Shown here one piece after another: positions 1-9,054 of a stretch of 64,000 nt of DNA. The stretch spans positions 4,059,721 through 4,123,720 of the forward strand of contig NZ_BNJF01000001.1 in assembly GCF_016587355.1 (NCBI RefSeq). The letters are read 5' to 3'. The translations under genes and the position numbers were made by a program. The notes below the pieces were generated by a model. The model did not search any database, was not told where the DNA came from, and was given only the letters and a program-made list of their open reading frames with translations. The stretch's first letter is position 1, and each line of letters begins with the position of its first letter. The stretch is from Ktedonospora formicarum (GTDB lineage: Bacteria; Chloroflexota; Ktedonobacteria; Ktedonobacterales; Ktedonobacteraceae).

Positions 1-945
1 TTTCTTGACTGGCGCAATGAGGTCAAACGTGGTTTCCTGGTCTCCTATGCCTTTATCTATCTGGCTCTGGCTGGACTTACCTATTTATTCCAGCAGAGCT
101 TCGCGACCGCCGAGTTGCTCAATACCTACGGTTCACTCGATCATGCCTGGACAGGTTGGCAGACGCTCCCGCTGTTGCTCTTTTTCTTATTGATGATTCC
201 CTATACCTTCATCCTTTTGCTGGATAAGAAGGCAGGTGTCGATGGAAAAGACGCGCACGCTAAAGCCGTAGAGGAGGCGGAGCAGGAGAATCAGACCGCG
301 CCACGGCGTTCGATTCTGCGTGCGTTACGCCTGTTGAGCGGCGTCGCGACAGTCATTGTCGGATTGGTGACACTTCTCGTACTGGGAATGATCTTCCGTC
401 CGCTCGCTTCAACCATCGCCGGAGGTGGCTTCACGGTCGCGGGATTCTTCGCTGCCGCTTTCGCTCTTGGTGGTGTCTTGACCGCGATGTGGCTGGGGCA
501 CTGGTACCTGGTGACGCCTGCGCTCTCTGGACGCCCGTTGCTCTTCTCGACCACTCTGGTGTTGCTCGCTATTATCGCGCAGATTATCTTCCTGCCACTT
601 AGCGGTCCTACATCCGCGCGCGCGAATCAGCCTGCTCAGAGTCAGCAGAGCAGTGTGACCGCGACGCCAACGACACCCTCAACACCTTCCGTGACCGCGA
701 CGCAATCGCCCACCAATCTGGTGAAGCCCGCCGGGCAGCCAGTGATTACGCCCCTGGGAACTGATGCCATTGGCTGGCTTCGTATCCTGGTGAGCTTCGC
801 GATGCCTCTGATACTGGGGGGACTTTCCTGGAAATTGATCCGTGACCGCTCCTTCCAGTCTGCTACTGGTATGCTCTACCTGGTCGTCGTCCTTACTCTG
901 GCAGGTGAGATCATGGCTCGTGGCCTCTTCCTGATGGGCCTCTAG
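1..945 (+). CDS. Polytopic membrane protein, N-terminus outside window
   Basis: The frame is open from base 1 to the TAG at 943-945, so the start lies upstream. The TTG at 115 is only an internal codon. The visible 314 residues carry about seven hydrophobic segments. A Pro/Ser/Thr/Gln-rich, probably extracytoplasmic stretch lies between segments five and six. A GHWYLVTP motif lies in the middle and the chain ends in AGEIMARGLFLMGL. The ending resembles anchor subunits of molybdo-oxidoreductases (DmsC/NrfD type), but the likeness is too weak to name it. It converges on the acyl-CoA ligase gene, with a shared terminator between them. Confidence 0.7.
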   Translation, partial: FLDWRNEVKRGFLVSYAFIYLALAGLTYLFQQSFATAELLNTYGSLDHAWTGWQTLPLLLFFLLMIPYTFILLLDKKAGVDGKDAHAKAVEEAEQENQTAPRRSILRALRLLSGVATVIVGLVTLLVLGMIFRPLASTIAGGGFTVAGFFAAAFALGGVLTAMWLGHWYLVTPALSGRPLLFSTTLVLLAIIAQIIFLPLSGPTSARANQPAQSQQSSVTATPTTPSTPSVTATQSPTNLVKPAGQPVITPLGTDAIGWLRILVSFAMPLILGGLSWKLIRDRSFQSATGMLYLVVVLTLAGEIMARGLFLMGL

Positions 946-964
946 CTTCATATCCACATCAAGG

Positions 965-991
965 AAGGCTGTCATTGAATATGACAGCCTT
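965..991. terminator. Bidirectional hairpin terminator
   Basis: An 11-bp perfect stem (aaggctgtcat / atgacagcctt) with a 5-base loop is followed by cttgtcttt. It sits between two convergent genes and can serve both. Confidence 0.8.
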
Positions 992-1032
992 CTTGTCTTT
1001 CTCAGAAAATGTCAGGTTTCGCTGTGGTGAGC

Positions 1033-2643
1033 TTATTCCTGGGTAAGATGCGCGGCCTTTTCACGCTCTTTCAGGTCGCGCCGAAGAATCTTGCCCGAGG
1101 CTGTTTTGGGGAGGGCATCGATAGGCTCGACAAAGTGGAAACGCTTGTAGCCTGCTAGTTTACCGTTCGCGAAGCCCATGATCTCATCAGGAGTCGCGCT
1201 CTGACCGGGGCGTATGACGACAAAGCCTTTAACCAGTTCTCCGGCCTCGTCATCAGGCACGCCGATGACCGCTGCGTCCATAACCGCCGGGTGCTCCATG
1301 AGCAGTGATTCCAGTTCCGCTGGCGCGATACCAAAGCCCTTGTATTTGATCATCTCCTTTTTGCGGTCTACAATGTAGGTATAACCATCATCATCTAGAT
1401 AACCAACATCGCCAGTATAGAGCCAGCCATTGCGTAGCGCGCGCGCTGTCTCTTCCTCCGCTTTCCAGTAGCCCTTCATTACCTGGGGACCTCGAATGAC
1501 AATCTCGCCAGCTTCACCTCGTGGAAGTTCTTTCTCACCAGTTTCCAGGTCCATGATCTTGACCTCAGTGTTGTGAACTGGTAGGCCAACGCTGGTTGTG
1601 CGAACACAGGCCGGGTCCTTGGGTTGAGCGTGGGTCAGGGGTGAGGTCTCGGTCAGACCATAGCCCTGGATAACGGAAATTCCAGTTTTCTCGTTCAGGC
1701 GACGTGTCGGATCTACGGGTAATGGCGCGGCCCCTGAAAAGATGTATTTCACACTCTTTAGCTTGCCCAGATCGACAGGCGCATTGGCGAGAGCCAGGAC
1801 CACAGGAGGTACCGTGAAGTAGTAAGTGACCTTGTGTCTCTCGCTGAGCTCCAATGATTGCATAAGATCGAAGCGCTCCATCTGTACCTGCGTTGCTCCA
1901 CAGGCCAGGAAACTGCCCATGAGCATCACACCATAGATGTGATAAAAGGGCAGGAAGAGCAGCGCTACATCCTGAGGTGTGGTCTGGAGCGTGGTCGTAA
2001 ACTGGAGATTGTTACAGGTGAGATTGCGGTGGGTGAGCATCGTACCCTTAGGCAGGCCTGTGGTACCAGAGGAATAGGGAAGTGAGAGCAGGTCATCTCC
2101 TGTTACGTCAGCGTGTTTCTGATAGACTGGCGATGATGAGTGTATAAGTTGACTCAAAGGGATCGCGTTGGGAAGCCCTTCGGGGGCCTGGCTTCCGGTG
2201 ACAAAGATATGTTTGAGGTTGGGAAGCGATGTATGCTGGAGAGCCAGTTGGAGCATGGGTACCAGTTCGCGCTGAATTAAGAGCGCGGATGCCTCCGAGT
2301 TTTCAAGCTGGTAGGCTACTTCACGCTCTTTATATGCGGGATTCATCGGGCTGACGACCAGACCCAGGGACGCGGCAGCAATAAATGTTACCGTGTATTC
2401 AGGGCGGTTCGTTGTAAAGAGACAGATGCGCTCTCCTTTGCGCAAGCCTATGTCATGGAGACCGTTCGCGACACTATTGACCATTGAGAGGACTTCACGA
2501 TACGTCAAATAGAGGTCGTGATAAATGATCGCGGTTCGCTCTGGATACTGTTCGGCGGCTTTTCGTAAGAGATGATCATAGGGGACATCAGGGAAGACTA
2601 CTGGTGGACGAAAAAGTTCGGGAGCAACCATCCTGGTTTGCAT
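1033..2643 (-). CDS. Acyl-CoA synthetase (AMP-forming, 4CL-like)
   Basis: A 536-residue adenylate-forming ligase that activates a carboxylic acid through an acyl-AMP to the CoA thioester. The ATP-binding P-loop SSGTTGLPKG, the YGLTETSP motif, the YTGDVGYLDDDGY hinge region and the C-terminal KTASGKILRRDL with the catalytic lysine are all present, at normal length. The chosen ATG at 2643 has AAAGGA ten bases upstream; the longer frame begins with a TTG at 2667 and overlaps that site. The sequence resembles 4-coumarate and medium/long-chain fatty acyl ligases; the substrate cannot be read. It stands alone, so no pathway can be assigned from its neighbours. Confidence 0.9.
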   Translation of the reverse strand: MQTRMVAPELFRPPVVFPDVPYDHLLRKAAEQYPERTAIIYHDLYLTYREVLSMVNSVANGLHDIGLRKGERICLFTTNRPEYTVTFIAAASLGLVVSPMNPAYKEREVAYQLENSEASALLIQRELVPMLQLALQHTSLPNLKHIFVTGSQAPEGLPNAIPLSQLIHSSSPVYQKHADVTGDDLLSLPYSSGTTGLPKGTMLTHRNLTCNNLQFTTTLQTTPQDVALLFLPFYHIYGVMLMGSFLACGATQVQMERFDLMQSLELSERHKVTYYFTVPPVVLALANAPVDLGKLKSVKYIFSGAAPLPVDPTRRLNEKTGISVIQGYGLTETSPLTHAQPKDPACVRTTSVGLPVHNTEVKIMDLETGEKELPRGEAGEIVIRGPQVMKGYWKAEEETARALRNGWLYTGDVGYLDDDGYTYIVDRKKEMIKYKGFGIAPAELESLLMEHPAVMDAAVIGVPDDEAGELVKGFVVIRPGQSATPDEIMGFANGKLAGYKRFHFVEPIDALPKTASGKILRRDLKEREKAAHLTQE

Positions 2644-2939
2644 AACGCGGCCATCCTTTCTCTTCAACTCAGCGTTGAGCGGTACGTAAAGGTATGAAAG
2701 GCTCTTATTTGGCGTCTGTTCCCATAGCCTGAGGGCTATTTGTTATGCAAGAAGAATACCATTAAACACGCATCATAATCAAGAAAAGATCTGCTGAGTT
2801 TGATGACATGAAGAAAGCTAATAAAAACTGTGCCTAGACGATAGAAGCTTCTAAAAGACATCTTTTGCGTTTTTGGGCTTACATGAGCCTGACGTTGGAA
2901 TAATATTCGCGATACAATAGGAGAGAAGGAGGACGCTTT

Positions 2940-4547
2940 ATGTCTACGCAACCCGTCAGCGTACGCGCGCGATTGCTTCAGTTGCGCGCCCTTTTTCAGC
3001 CACCGCGCCATCTGTTCATCGCTGATATAACCTCAGCCTCGCGCGATTTTCAGCTTGCCATTTCCACACTGGCAGGCCTGATCAATCGCCAGCGCCCCGA
3101 ACTCTACCTGATCTATAATGATGATGCTCGCTTCTGGTTGCAACACGTGCCTGACTCCATTGAGCGCCAGCCTTTAGCTGCGCAGGGAAATGATGTCCTG
3201 GACGCGCTCATCCAGATCTATCGCGAGCGTCTTAAGGGTTTAGTTGTATTTGATCCTACTCGTCCCGATACGATCAACCTGGCGACGACGCTATCTGGCT
3301 TGCGTGATGGAATTGTGGTCTCGCCTGAACTGACGCGAAAGTTTCAAGATCGTTATCAGCTTCCTATTTTGGAGGATTTGCGTGCTTATGGCTGGAGCAC
3401 CCGTCTTCAGATGTATCAGTGGGCCGCAAAGCAGATGCTCAAGGATTCCTCCAGACTCTTACTAGCGGGAGTATCCCCTGAGGGGTTCGCGCCATTACGC
3501 TCGCTCCTGGTCGCGACACGGTCTTTTGTCTACTGGCTGGATGCGCGCCGTTATTTACCTGAGCCTCAGGCGCATTGGCAGTCCGAGCGCTGCCTGATGA
3601 AAGATATTCTGGCAAGCTATCCTCCTGGTGTCTTGCATATGGGCTGGTTTATCAGTGAGGGAAGCGGGGTGCAATTGACCTCGCGCCAGGCGCAACTGGT
3701 CTATGCTTCGGACTATTCCCAGAATTTAGAAGTCTGGCTCTCATTACCTCTTGAAGCGATACCAGAATCTCTGCCCACGGCCCCTGCGGAAGAGGATGTG
3801 GTTCAACCAGCCGAGAAAAAAGTCTATCTCTCCTTTACGATCAGCGATGGTGATAACCTCCAATATTGCCAGCATCGTATGCTCCATCTCTGGCAGGACG
3901 AGGCGCGTGGGAGTCTCCCGCTAGGTTGGACGCTCTCGCCCGCGCTCCCCTATTTCGCGCCACCATTGGCGGCTTACTATCACCAAAGTAGGAGCATCAA
4001 TGATGAACTGATTGCAGCCCCAAGTGGAGCGGGGTATATGTTTCCCTCGCGTTGGCCTACCACTCACCTGGATACCTTTTTGAGGGATACTCGCGCAATG
4101 ATGGATGGTCTGGACATGACGACGCTGGAGGTCTTGGACACGGATCTGCTTCAGGGGTTGGGGATAGTACCATTTAGCCTTACGGGTATGGGCTTTACGC
4201 GTCGCCGCCTGCAACAGATCTTCGCGCGCTCGCTGTACGCGGAGAGAAGCGGAGGCATTTTAAGTGGTTCGGGTGCGCTCTGGGCTAACTGGCACCTCAT
4301 TGGTACACACCCCTGGTATCAGAATGTTGGTTTGGTGATGAATGGCGAACAGGCGTTGCGCCTGATTACCACGACGGCGAGGATACGCTGCCAGCGCCCG
4401 CTCTATCTGAACCTCTATGTTCTGGCCTGGCAAGTGTCTCCAAGTATGCTTAAAGAAGTTGTGTCGCGCCTCGGTGGCGAGTACGAGGTCGTCTTACCGC
4501 GTGACCTCCTGGCAATGCTGGCCCGCGAAAAGATGAGGTCGTTATGA
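2940..4547 (+). CDS. GxGYxYP-domain protein, putative glycoside hydrolase-like
   Basis: A 535-residue protein with no obvious signal peptide. It carries SGAGYMFPS near residue 360, which fits the GxGYxYP signature of a family suggested to be glycoside hydrolases. An upstream SDGDNLQYCQHRM segment with acidic residues and the N-terminal region opening DITSASRDFQLAISTLAGL also fit that family's N-terminal domain. A strong GGAGG site precedes the ATG. Its stop overlaps the start of the P450 gene (ATGA), so the two are translationally coupled. No enzymatic activity can be claimed from the sequence. The tyrosine of the last signature position is Phe here. Confidence 0.7.
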   Translation: MSTQPVSVRARLLQLRALFQPPRHLFIADITSASRDFQLAISTLAGLINRQRPELYLIYNDDARFWLQHVPDSIERQPLAAQGNDVLDALIQIYRERLKGLVVFDPTRPDTINLATTLSGLRDGIVVSPELTRKFQDRYQLPILEDLRAYGWSTRLQMYQWAAKQMLKDSSRLLLAGVSPEGFAPLRSLLVATRSFVYWLDARRYLPEPQAHWQSERCLMKDILASYPPGVLHMGWFISEGSGVQLTSRQAQLVYASDYSQNLEVWLSLPLEAIPESLPTAPAEEDVVQPAEKKVYLSFTISDGDNLQYCQHRMLHLWQDEARGSLPLGWTLSPALPYFAPPLAAYYHQSRSINDELIAAPSGAGYMFPSRWPTTHLDTFLRDTRAMMDGLDMTTLEVLDTDLLQGLGIVPFSLTGMGFTRRRLQQIFARSLYAERSGGILSGSGALWANWHLIGTHPWYQNVGLVMNGEQALRLITTTARIRCQRPLYLNLYVLAWQVSPSMLKEVVSRLGGEYEVVLPRDLLAMLAREKMRSL

Positions 4548-5683
4548 GGCAAGATGATCAGGAAGCATTGCCCCTGGATTGGTATCGGGAGATGCGCCAG
4601 TCGCATCCTGTGACCTATGATGATCGCGAGCAACAATGGATGGTCTTTCGTTATGCCGATGTCCGACGTGTGCTCTCGGAGCATGAGACTTTCTCATCCG
4701 AGGTCGAGTCGCATGGGCATACTCTCACGCCACTGGATGTCAGCTTGATCGCGCTTGATCCCCCGCGCCATCGGCACCTCCGAGCCCTCGTTACCCAGGT
4801 TTTTACGCCGCGTACCGTCGCGAGCCTGGAGCCCCGCCTGACCGCTCTGGTCAATGAACTGCTGGATCAACGGGTCGAGGCTGGAATGCTTGATGTCATC
4901 GATGATCTGGCCTATCCCCTGACCGTAACGATGATCGCTGAACTGCTGGGAATTCCTGTTCTGGATCGCGCTCATTTTCGACGCTGGTCTGACCAACTGG
5001 CAAGCATCGTCCCTTTCGATGGCACAAACTTCATGGGTGAGATGGAAGCGTATTTCTCGTGCCTGCTTGCCGAGCGTCGCCGCGCGCCCCAAGCCGATCT
5101 ACTCTCGGCGCTCCAGACTGCCCAGATCGAAGGACAGTACCTCTCCAAGCTTGAGATCCTGGGTTTCTGTATTCTGCTCCTCGTCGCTGGCAACGTCACT
5201 ACCACCCACTTGTTAGGCAATGCCTTCCTCTGTCTTGATGCCTTTCCCCAGGTGAGGGCGCATATAGAGGAGAGGCCGGATCAGATATTCTCTGTGCTCG
5301 AAGAGGTTCTGCGTTATCGCTCCCCGATCCGCTTTATGTTTCGGGTCGCGAAGAGGGACATTGTTCTAGGGGGACAAGACATTCTGGCTGGGCAATGGGT
5401 CACGGCCTGGCTTGCCTCGGCAAACCACGATGAAACGATTTTCCCTGACCCTGAGCGCTTTGATCCGCAGCGAAGTCCGAATCCTCACCTCTCCTTTGGG
5501 TATGGGATACATTATTGCCTGGGTGCTTCCCTGGCACGCCTGGAAAGCCGCATAGTTCTGGAGAGCATGGTGCGTCGCTTCGCATCCTTTCAGCGTTTAC
5601 CTGGAAGTCGCCTGCAACCACTTTCAGCGCAGAGCTTTATGCAGGGTGTGCTGCATTTACCCATTATGTTTGCCTCGCGCTAA
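4544..5683 (+). CDS. Cytochrome P450, soluble class I type
   Basis: A 379-residue bacterial P450 without a membrane anchor. The heme loop FGYGIHYCLG with the Cys ligand, the K-helix EEVLRYR (ExxR) and the I-helix AGNVTTT are all visible. In the I-helix the acidic residue that normally precedes the conserved Thr (AGNETTT or AGxDTT) is Val, which may alter proton delivery. No ferredoxin or reductase gene lies nearby, so electron partners must be supplied from elsewhere. The gene overlaps the GxGYxYP gene by four bases. It lies 250 bp upstream of the lanthipeptide cluster, so a tailoring role is possible but unproven. Confidence 0.93.
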   Translation: MRQDDQEALPLDWYREMRQSHPVTYDDREQQWMVFRYADVRRVLSEHETFSSEVESHGHTLTPLDVSLIALDPPRHRHLRALVTQVFTPRTVASLEPRLTALVNELLDQRVEAGMLDVIDDLAYPLTVTMIAELLGIPVLDRAHFRRWSDQLASIVPFDGTNFMGEMEAYFSCLLAERRRAPQADLLSALQTAQIEGQYLSKLEILGFCILLLVAGNVTTTHLLGNAFLCLDAFPQVRAHIEERPDQIFSVLEEVLRYRSPIRFMFRVAKRDIVLGGQDILAGQWVTAWLASANHDETIFPDPERFDPQRSPNPHLSFGYGIHYCLGASLARLESRIVLESMVRRFASFQRLPGSRLQPLSAQSFMQGVLHLPIMFASR

Positions 5684-5879
5684 GATCCTTTGCCAGGGGT
5701 TGCATTGGCTCAAGCTCTGCGTCTCCATAGGATGAGGCTCACGATTTTGGAACATTGCCATGTGAATTGGTTAAAGTCTTTGATGATAGGGAATGAAAAG
5801 ATACTTCTCTGCTACTATGTCTGCCAATAGCCTAAAAGCGCCAATAGGCGGAATATGTAAACAAATTTGGCAAGATTCT

Positions 5880-5894
5880 TATACTACATGTAGT
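5880..5894. promoter_or_regulatory. Candidate -10 box overlapping a 12-bp palindrome
   Basis: TATACT at 5880-5885 runs into the perfect palindrome actacatgtagt (5883-5894), about 45 bases before the first gene of the lanthipeptide cluster. The -35 region is poor. A regulator binding here would cover the start of transcription. The rest of 5684-5936 holds no gene. Confidence 0.35.
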
Positions 5895-5936
5895 AGGTTG
5901 AAACTCGTAGCTCTGTAGAAGAATTTAGAATGTTAT

Positions 5937-6512
5937 ATGTTAAGTTCCAATCATCCTGTATTTCGCAAGAATGCTATGCAGCATTATATGCGAGGCAGAG
6001 AAAAAGATACATTACCAGTATTCATTAATGTGCCCCTTTCGCTTGTGCTGTGGTTTCTGTTAGGCATCGTGCTGGCTACGGGATGTATTGCCTGGTATCA
6101 GCAGGTGCCGACCTTTGTGATCGCGAGTGGCGTTGTACTTGAGCAAAATCAGATGCAACATTTGACATCTGATCAGAGTAATGTTGCCTTGTTTGTTCCC
6201 TGGTCTCCGATGGAGAAACCCCAGGTTGGGCAGTCGGTTGCGTTGCGCTTTGGGTCTCATGGTGAGCAGGTCACGGGGCTCATAACGCGCGTAGAACATC
6301 AACAGAGTAACCCTGCATCGCTATGCCAAAAATTTGAGCTCAGTCAGGATTGTCTGCTCTTGATAAGGCAACCCTCCATCACGCTTTATGTCCGCGCGCA
6401 GGAATTGTCTCCTAGTGTCTATGCTGGCACTCCTATCACGGCTGATGTGCAGATAGGTTCGCAGCGTGTGCTCTCGCTTTTTCCTGGGATTGGGTGGCTA
6501 GCTGGAAGGTAG
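5937..6512 (+). CDS. Short HlyD-like membrane-anchored export accessory protein
   Basis: A 191-residue protein with one N-terminal transmembrane helix (about residues 32-54) followed by VIASGVVLEQ, as in HlyD-type adaptors where a beta-rich domain follows the helix. A second beta-rich stretch carries GQSVALRFGS, a feature of the lipoyl/barrel-sandwich part. The coiled-coil hairpin and long C-terminal domain of full adaptors (about 400 residues) are absent. It ends three bases before the exporter gene and is surely cotranscribed with it. The start is uncertain: ATGs at 5976 and 5988 are alternatives and no strong ribosome site is seen. Confidence 0.65.
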   Translation: MLSSNHPVFRKNAMQHYMRGREKDTLPVFINVPLSLVLWFLLGIVLATGCIAWYQQVPTFVIASGVVLEQNQMQHLTSDQSNVALFVPWSPMEKPQVGQSVALRFGSHGEQVTGLITRVEHQQSNPASLCQKFELSQDCLLLIRQPSITLYVRAQELSPSVYAGTPITADVQIGSQRVLSLFPGIGWLAGR

Positions 6513-6515
6513 TGT

Positions 6516-8789
6516 ATGAAAACGAAGCAACATAAACGTCAACAAACAGTTTCCTCTGCGCAAGAGGACCAGGAGTTGAGCCAGACGAAGCGTTCCCCCT
6601 GGCGGTTATGGAAGGGGCGTATAACCCCTCAACTCCAGGCCAATGAGATGGAGTGTGGTCTGACCTGCCTTGGTATGATCCTGAACTACTATGGTCGAAA
6701 GACTACCATCACCGAATTGCGCTCGCGTTTTGGTGTTGGTCGCGATGGTGTCTCTGCTCTTTCGATAGTCCGTGCGGCGCGTGATTATGGGTTGCGTGTC
6801 CGCGCTGTCTCACTTCAGAGTGATGACTTTAAAGCCATTACCTTGCCAGCCATTGTTCATTGGGAATTCAAGCATTTTCTCATAGTCGAAAAATGGAACA
6901 AGAACTATGTTGAGGTCGTTGATCCTGCCCAGGGACGACGACGCTTAACAAAAGAAGCCTTTGATGAGAGTTTTACGGGCATCGTAATAATGTTGGAGCC
7001 GGGAGTCGATTTTAGCCAGCAGGGGTCGACCTCTCCTCTCTCGCTAGTAAAGTACCTGGGGATGTTTATCAAGCAGACGCCGGGAACTCTTATGCAGGTC
7101 TTTGGCGCGTCCGTTCTGATGCAATCACTGGGATTGATCTTGCCGATACTGACTAAAGTCATTATGGACCAGATTCTGCCCTTTAAACTGGTCGATATGA
7201 TGCAAATCATCGCCCTGGGTATGGTGCTGTTGCTCCTCTCACAAATCGTAGTCTCGCTCCTACGTGAATGGCTGCTGGTCTACTTGCGAGCGCGATTGGA
7301 CACGCATATGATGTTGGGTCTCTTTGAGCATCTGATGTCGTTGCCATATAGCTTCTTTCAACAACGTTCAACCGGTGATCTGCTGAGTCGATTGACCAGT
7401 AATGTGACTATTCGCGAGGCGTTGAGTAATCAGCTTCTTTCTAGTATTCTGGATGGGTGCATGGTAATTGTCTATGTCTTCATCCTCTACTGGCAATCAC
7501 CCGCGTTTTGTATAAGCACACTGGTCATTGGTCTGGTCCAGGTTGTGTTTGTTGTCGCGACCTACCCTGTGATGCGCAACATATCCAGGCAGGATCTTAC
7601 AGCTCAGGGACGCTCACAAGGGTATCTGACGGAGACTGTGACCGGAATTGCGACCCTGAAAGCCGCAGGCGCGGAAGAGCATGCTTTAGAGCGTTGGGCC
7701 AACCTCTTTTTTACTCAATTAAATATCTCCACACGGCGTAGCTATGTCTCAGCAGTTGTCGGTACCACAATGACCACTCTGCGCTCACTTTCATCGTTAC
7801 TTTTGCTCTGGATTGGCGCGCAGCAAGTACTAAATGGCTCCTTAAGTATTGGTACCATGCTGGCCCTCAACTCGCTGGCTACCTCATTTCTCGGCCCTCT
7901 GACATCGCTCGTAGGTAGTATGCAGCAATTGCAGAGCATTCAGGCCAACTTTGAGCGCATCTCAGACATTATTATTACTGAGCCAGAGCAGAATCGGCGG
8001 ATAGTCGCTGTTCCACCCAGGTTAACCGGACGTATCCACCTGGAAGATGTAAGCTTCCGCTACAATGTCGGATCACCGGAGGTACTGCGGAATTTGAAGC
8101 TGACCATCAAATCGGGACAGAAGGTCGCCATTGTGGGCCGTACTGGTAGTGGGAAGAGTACTCTGGGCAAACTGATTCTAGGTCTTAACCTGCCCACAGG
8201 AGGCCACATTATCTATGATGGTATGCCATTGGAGTGCCTCAACTACCAGGAGGTGCGGCGTCAGTTTGGTGTTGTCTTGCAGGAATCAGCGGTCTTTAGT
8301 GGAACCATCGCGCAGAATATCCGCCTGAATGATCCAAAGCTTGACATGGAGCAGGTCATTAAAGCGGCGCGTTTGGCGGCCTTGCACGATGATATTATGA
8401 AGATGCCCATGAATTATGAGACCCATGTCGGAGAAGGTGGTAGTTCGCTTTCGGGCGGTCAACGCCAGCGCCTGGCGATAGCCCGTGCGATAGCCCATCG
8501 TCCCGCCATTCTGCTCTTCGATGAGGCTACAAGCGCGCTCGATATCGCTACGGAACAGCGTGTGGCAAGCAATATGCAATCACTTGCGTGTACCCAGATT
8601 ATCATTGCGCACCGTCTCAGTACAATCTGTACGGCTGACCTGATCCTTGTGCTTGAGAATGGGACCATTGTTGAGCAGGGAACCCATGAGCAACTAGCCG
8701 CGCGCGGTGGCGCTTACTCAAACCTCATCCAATATCAGATTGAGCGCGAGGAGACACGTCCTATGAGCGCTATCTCAGTCAAGGGATAA
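6516..8789 (+). CDS. lanT: Peptidase-containing ABC exporter (LanT type)
   Basis: A 757-residue bifunctional exporter that removes leaders after a double-glycine-type site and exports the peptide. The N-terminal C39 peptidase has Cys47 (MECGLTC), His120 (FKHFLIVE) and Asp136 (VVDPAQG). A six-helix ABC membrane domain follows at about residues 170-470. The nucleotide-binding domain has Walker A GRTGSGKST (Lys547), signature LSGGQRQRLAIARA and Walker B ILLFDEATSALD. All catalytic parts are present. It lies between the HlyD-like gene and the first precursor, ending at a terminator. It is the expected processing exporter for the four precursors downstream. Confidence 0.92.
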   Translation: MKTKQHKRQQTVSSAQEDQELSQTKRSPWRLWKGRITPQLQANEMECGLTCLGMILNYYGRKTTITELRSRFGVGRDGVSALSIVRAARDYGLRVRAVSLQSDDFKAITLPAIVHWEFKHFLIVEKWNKNYVEVVDPAQGRRRLTKEAFDESFTGIVIMLEPGVDFSQQGSTSPLSLVKYLGMFIKQTPGTLMQVFGASVLMQSLGLILPILTKVIMDQILPFKLVDMMQIIALGMVLLLLSQIVVSLLREWLLVYLRARLDTHMMLGLFEHLMSLPYSFFQQRSTGDLLSRLTSNVTIREALSNQLLSSILDGCMVIVYVFILYWQSPAFCISTLVIGLVQVVFVVATYPVMRNISRQDLTAQGRSQGYLTETVTGIATLKAAGAEEHALERWANLFFTQLNISTRRSYVSAVVGTTMTTLRSLSSLLLLWIGAQQVLNGSLSIGTMLALNSLATSFLGPLTSLVGSMQQLQSIQANFERISDIIITEPEQNRRIVAVPPRLTGRIHLEDVSFRYNVGSPEVLRNLKLTIKSGQKVAIVGRTGSGKSTLGKLILGLNLPTGGHIIYDGMPLECLNYQEVRRQFGVVLQESAVFSGTIAQNIRLNDPKLDMEQVIKAARLAALHDDIMKMPMNYETHVGEGGSSLSGGQRQRLAIARAIAHRPAILLFDEATSALDIATEQRVASNMQSLACTQIIIAHRLSTICTADLILVLENGTIVEQGTHEQLAARGGAYSNLIQYQIEREETRPMSAISVKG

Positions 8790-8821
8790 TAACCCTATCC
8801 GCAGATAATCTATATGTTTCC

Positions 8822-8850
8822 AGAAGCCCCTTTTTAGGGGCTTCTTTGTG
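8822..8850 (+). terminator. Terminator after the exporter gene
   Basis: A perfect stem agaagcccc / ggggcttct with a T-rich loop is followed by ttgtg. It separates the export genes from the precursor genes. Confidence 0.75.
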
Positions 8851-9024
8851 CGTGTTGATGTGTTTAAATGCTCTTCTATCTGCTGAGTATACTCTGAAAG
8901 TGACGAGGGGTAATGGTTGCGTGGTAAGTTGAGAAAGCACTGAGGCAATATATAGCCTTCGCTAAAAATGTGTTGATCGGTAGCAGACCTGCCGAAGCGA
9001 TCAAAGCTCAGCGTTACAATGAGA

Positions 9025-9040
9025 TCTTCTAATTAGAAGA
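9025..9040. promoter_or_regulatory. 16-bp palindrome just before the precursor ribosome site
   Basis: tcttctaattagaaga is a perfect palindrome that ends at the AAAGGA ribosome site (9040-9045) of the first precursor. It could be an operator or an mRNA hairpin that affects translation. Confidence 0.4.
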
Positions 9041-9054
9041 AAGGACAGCAGGCT

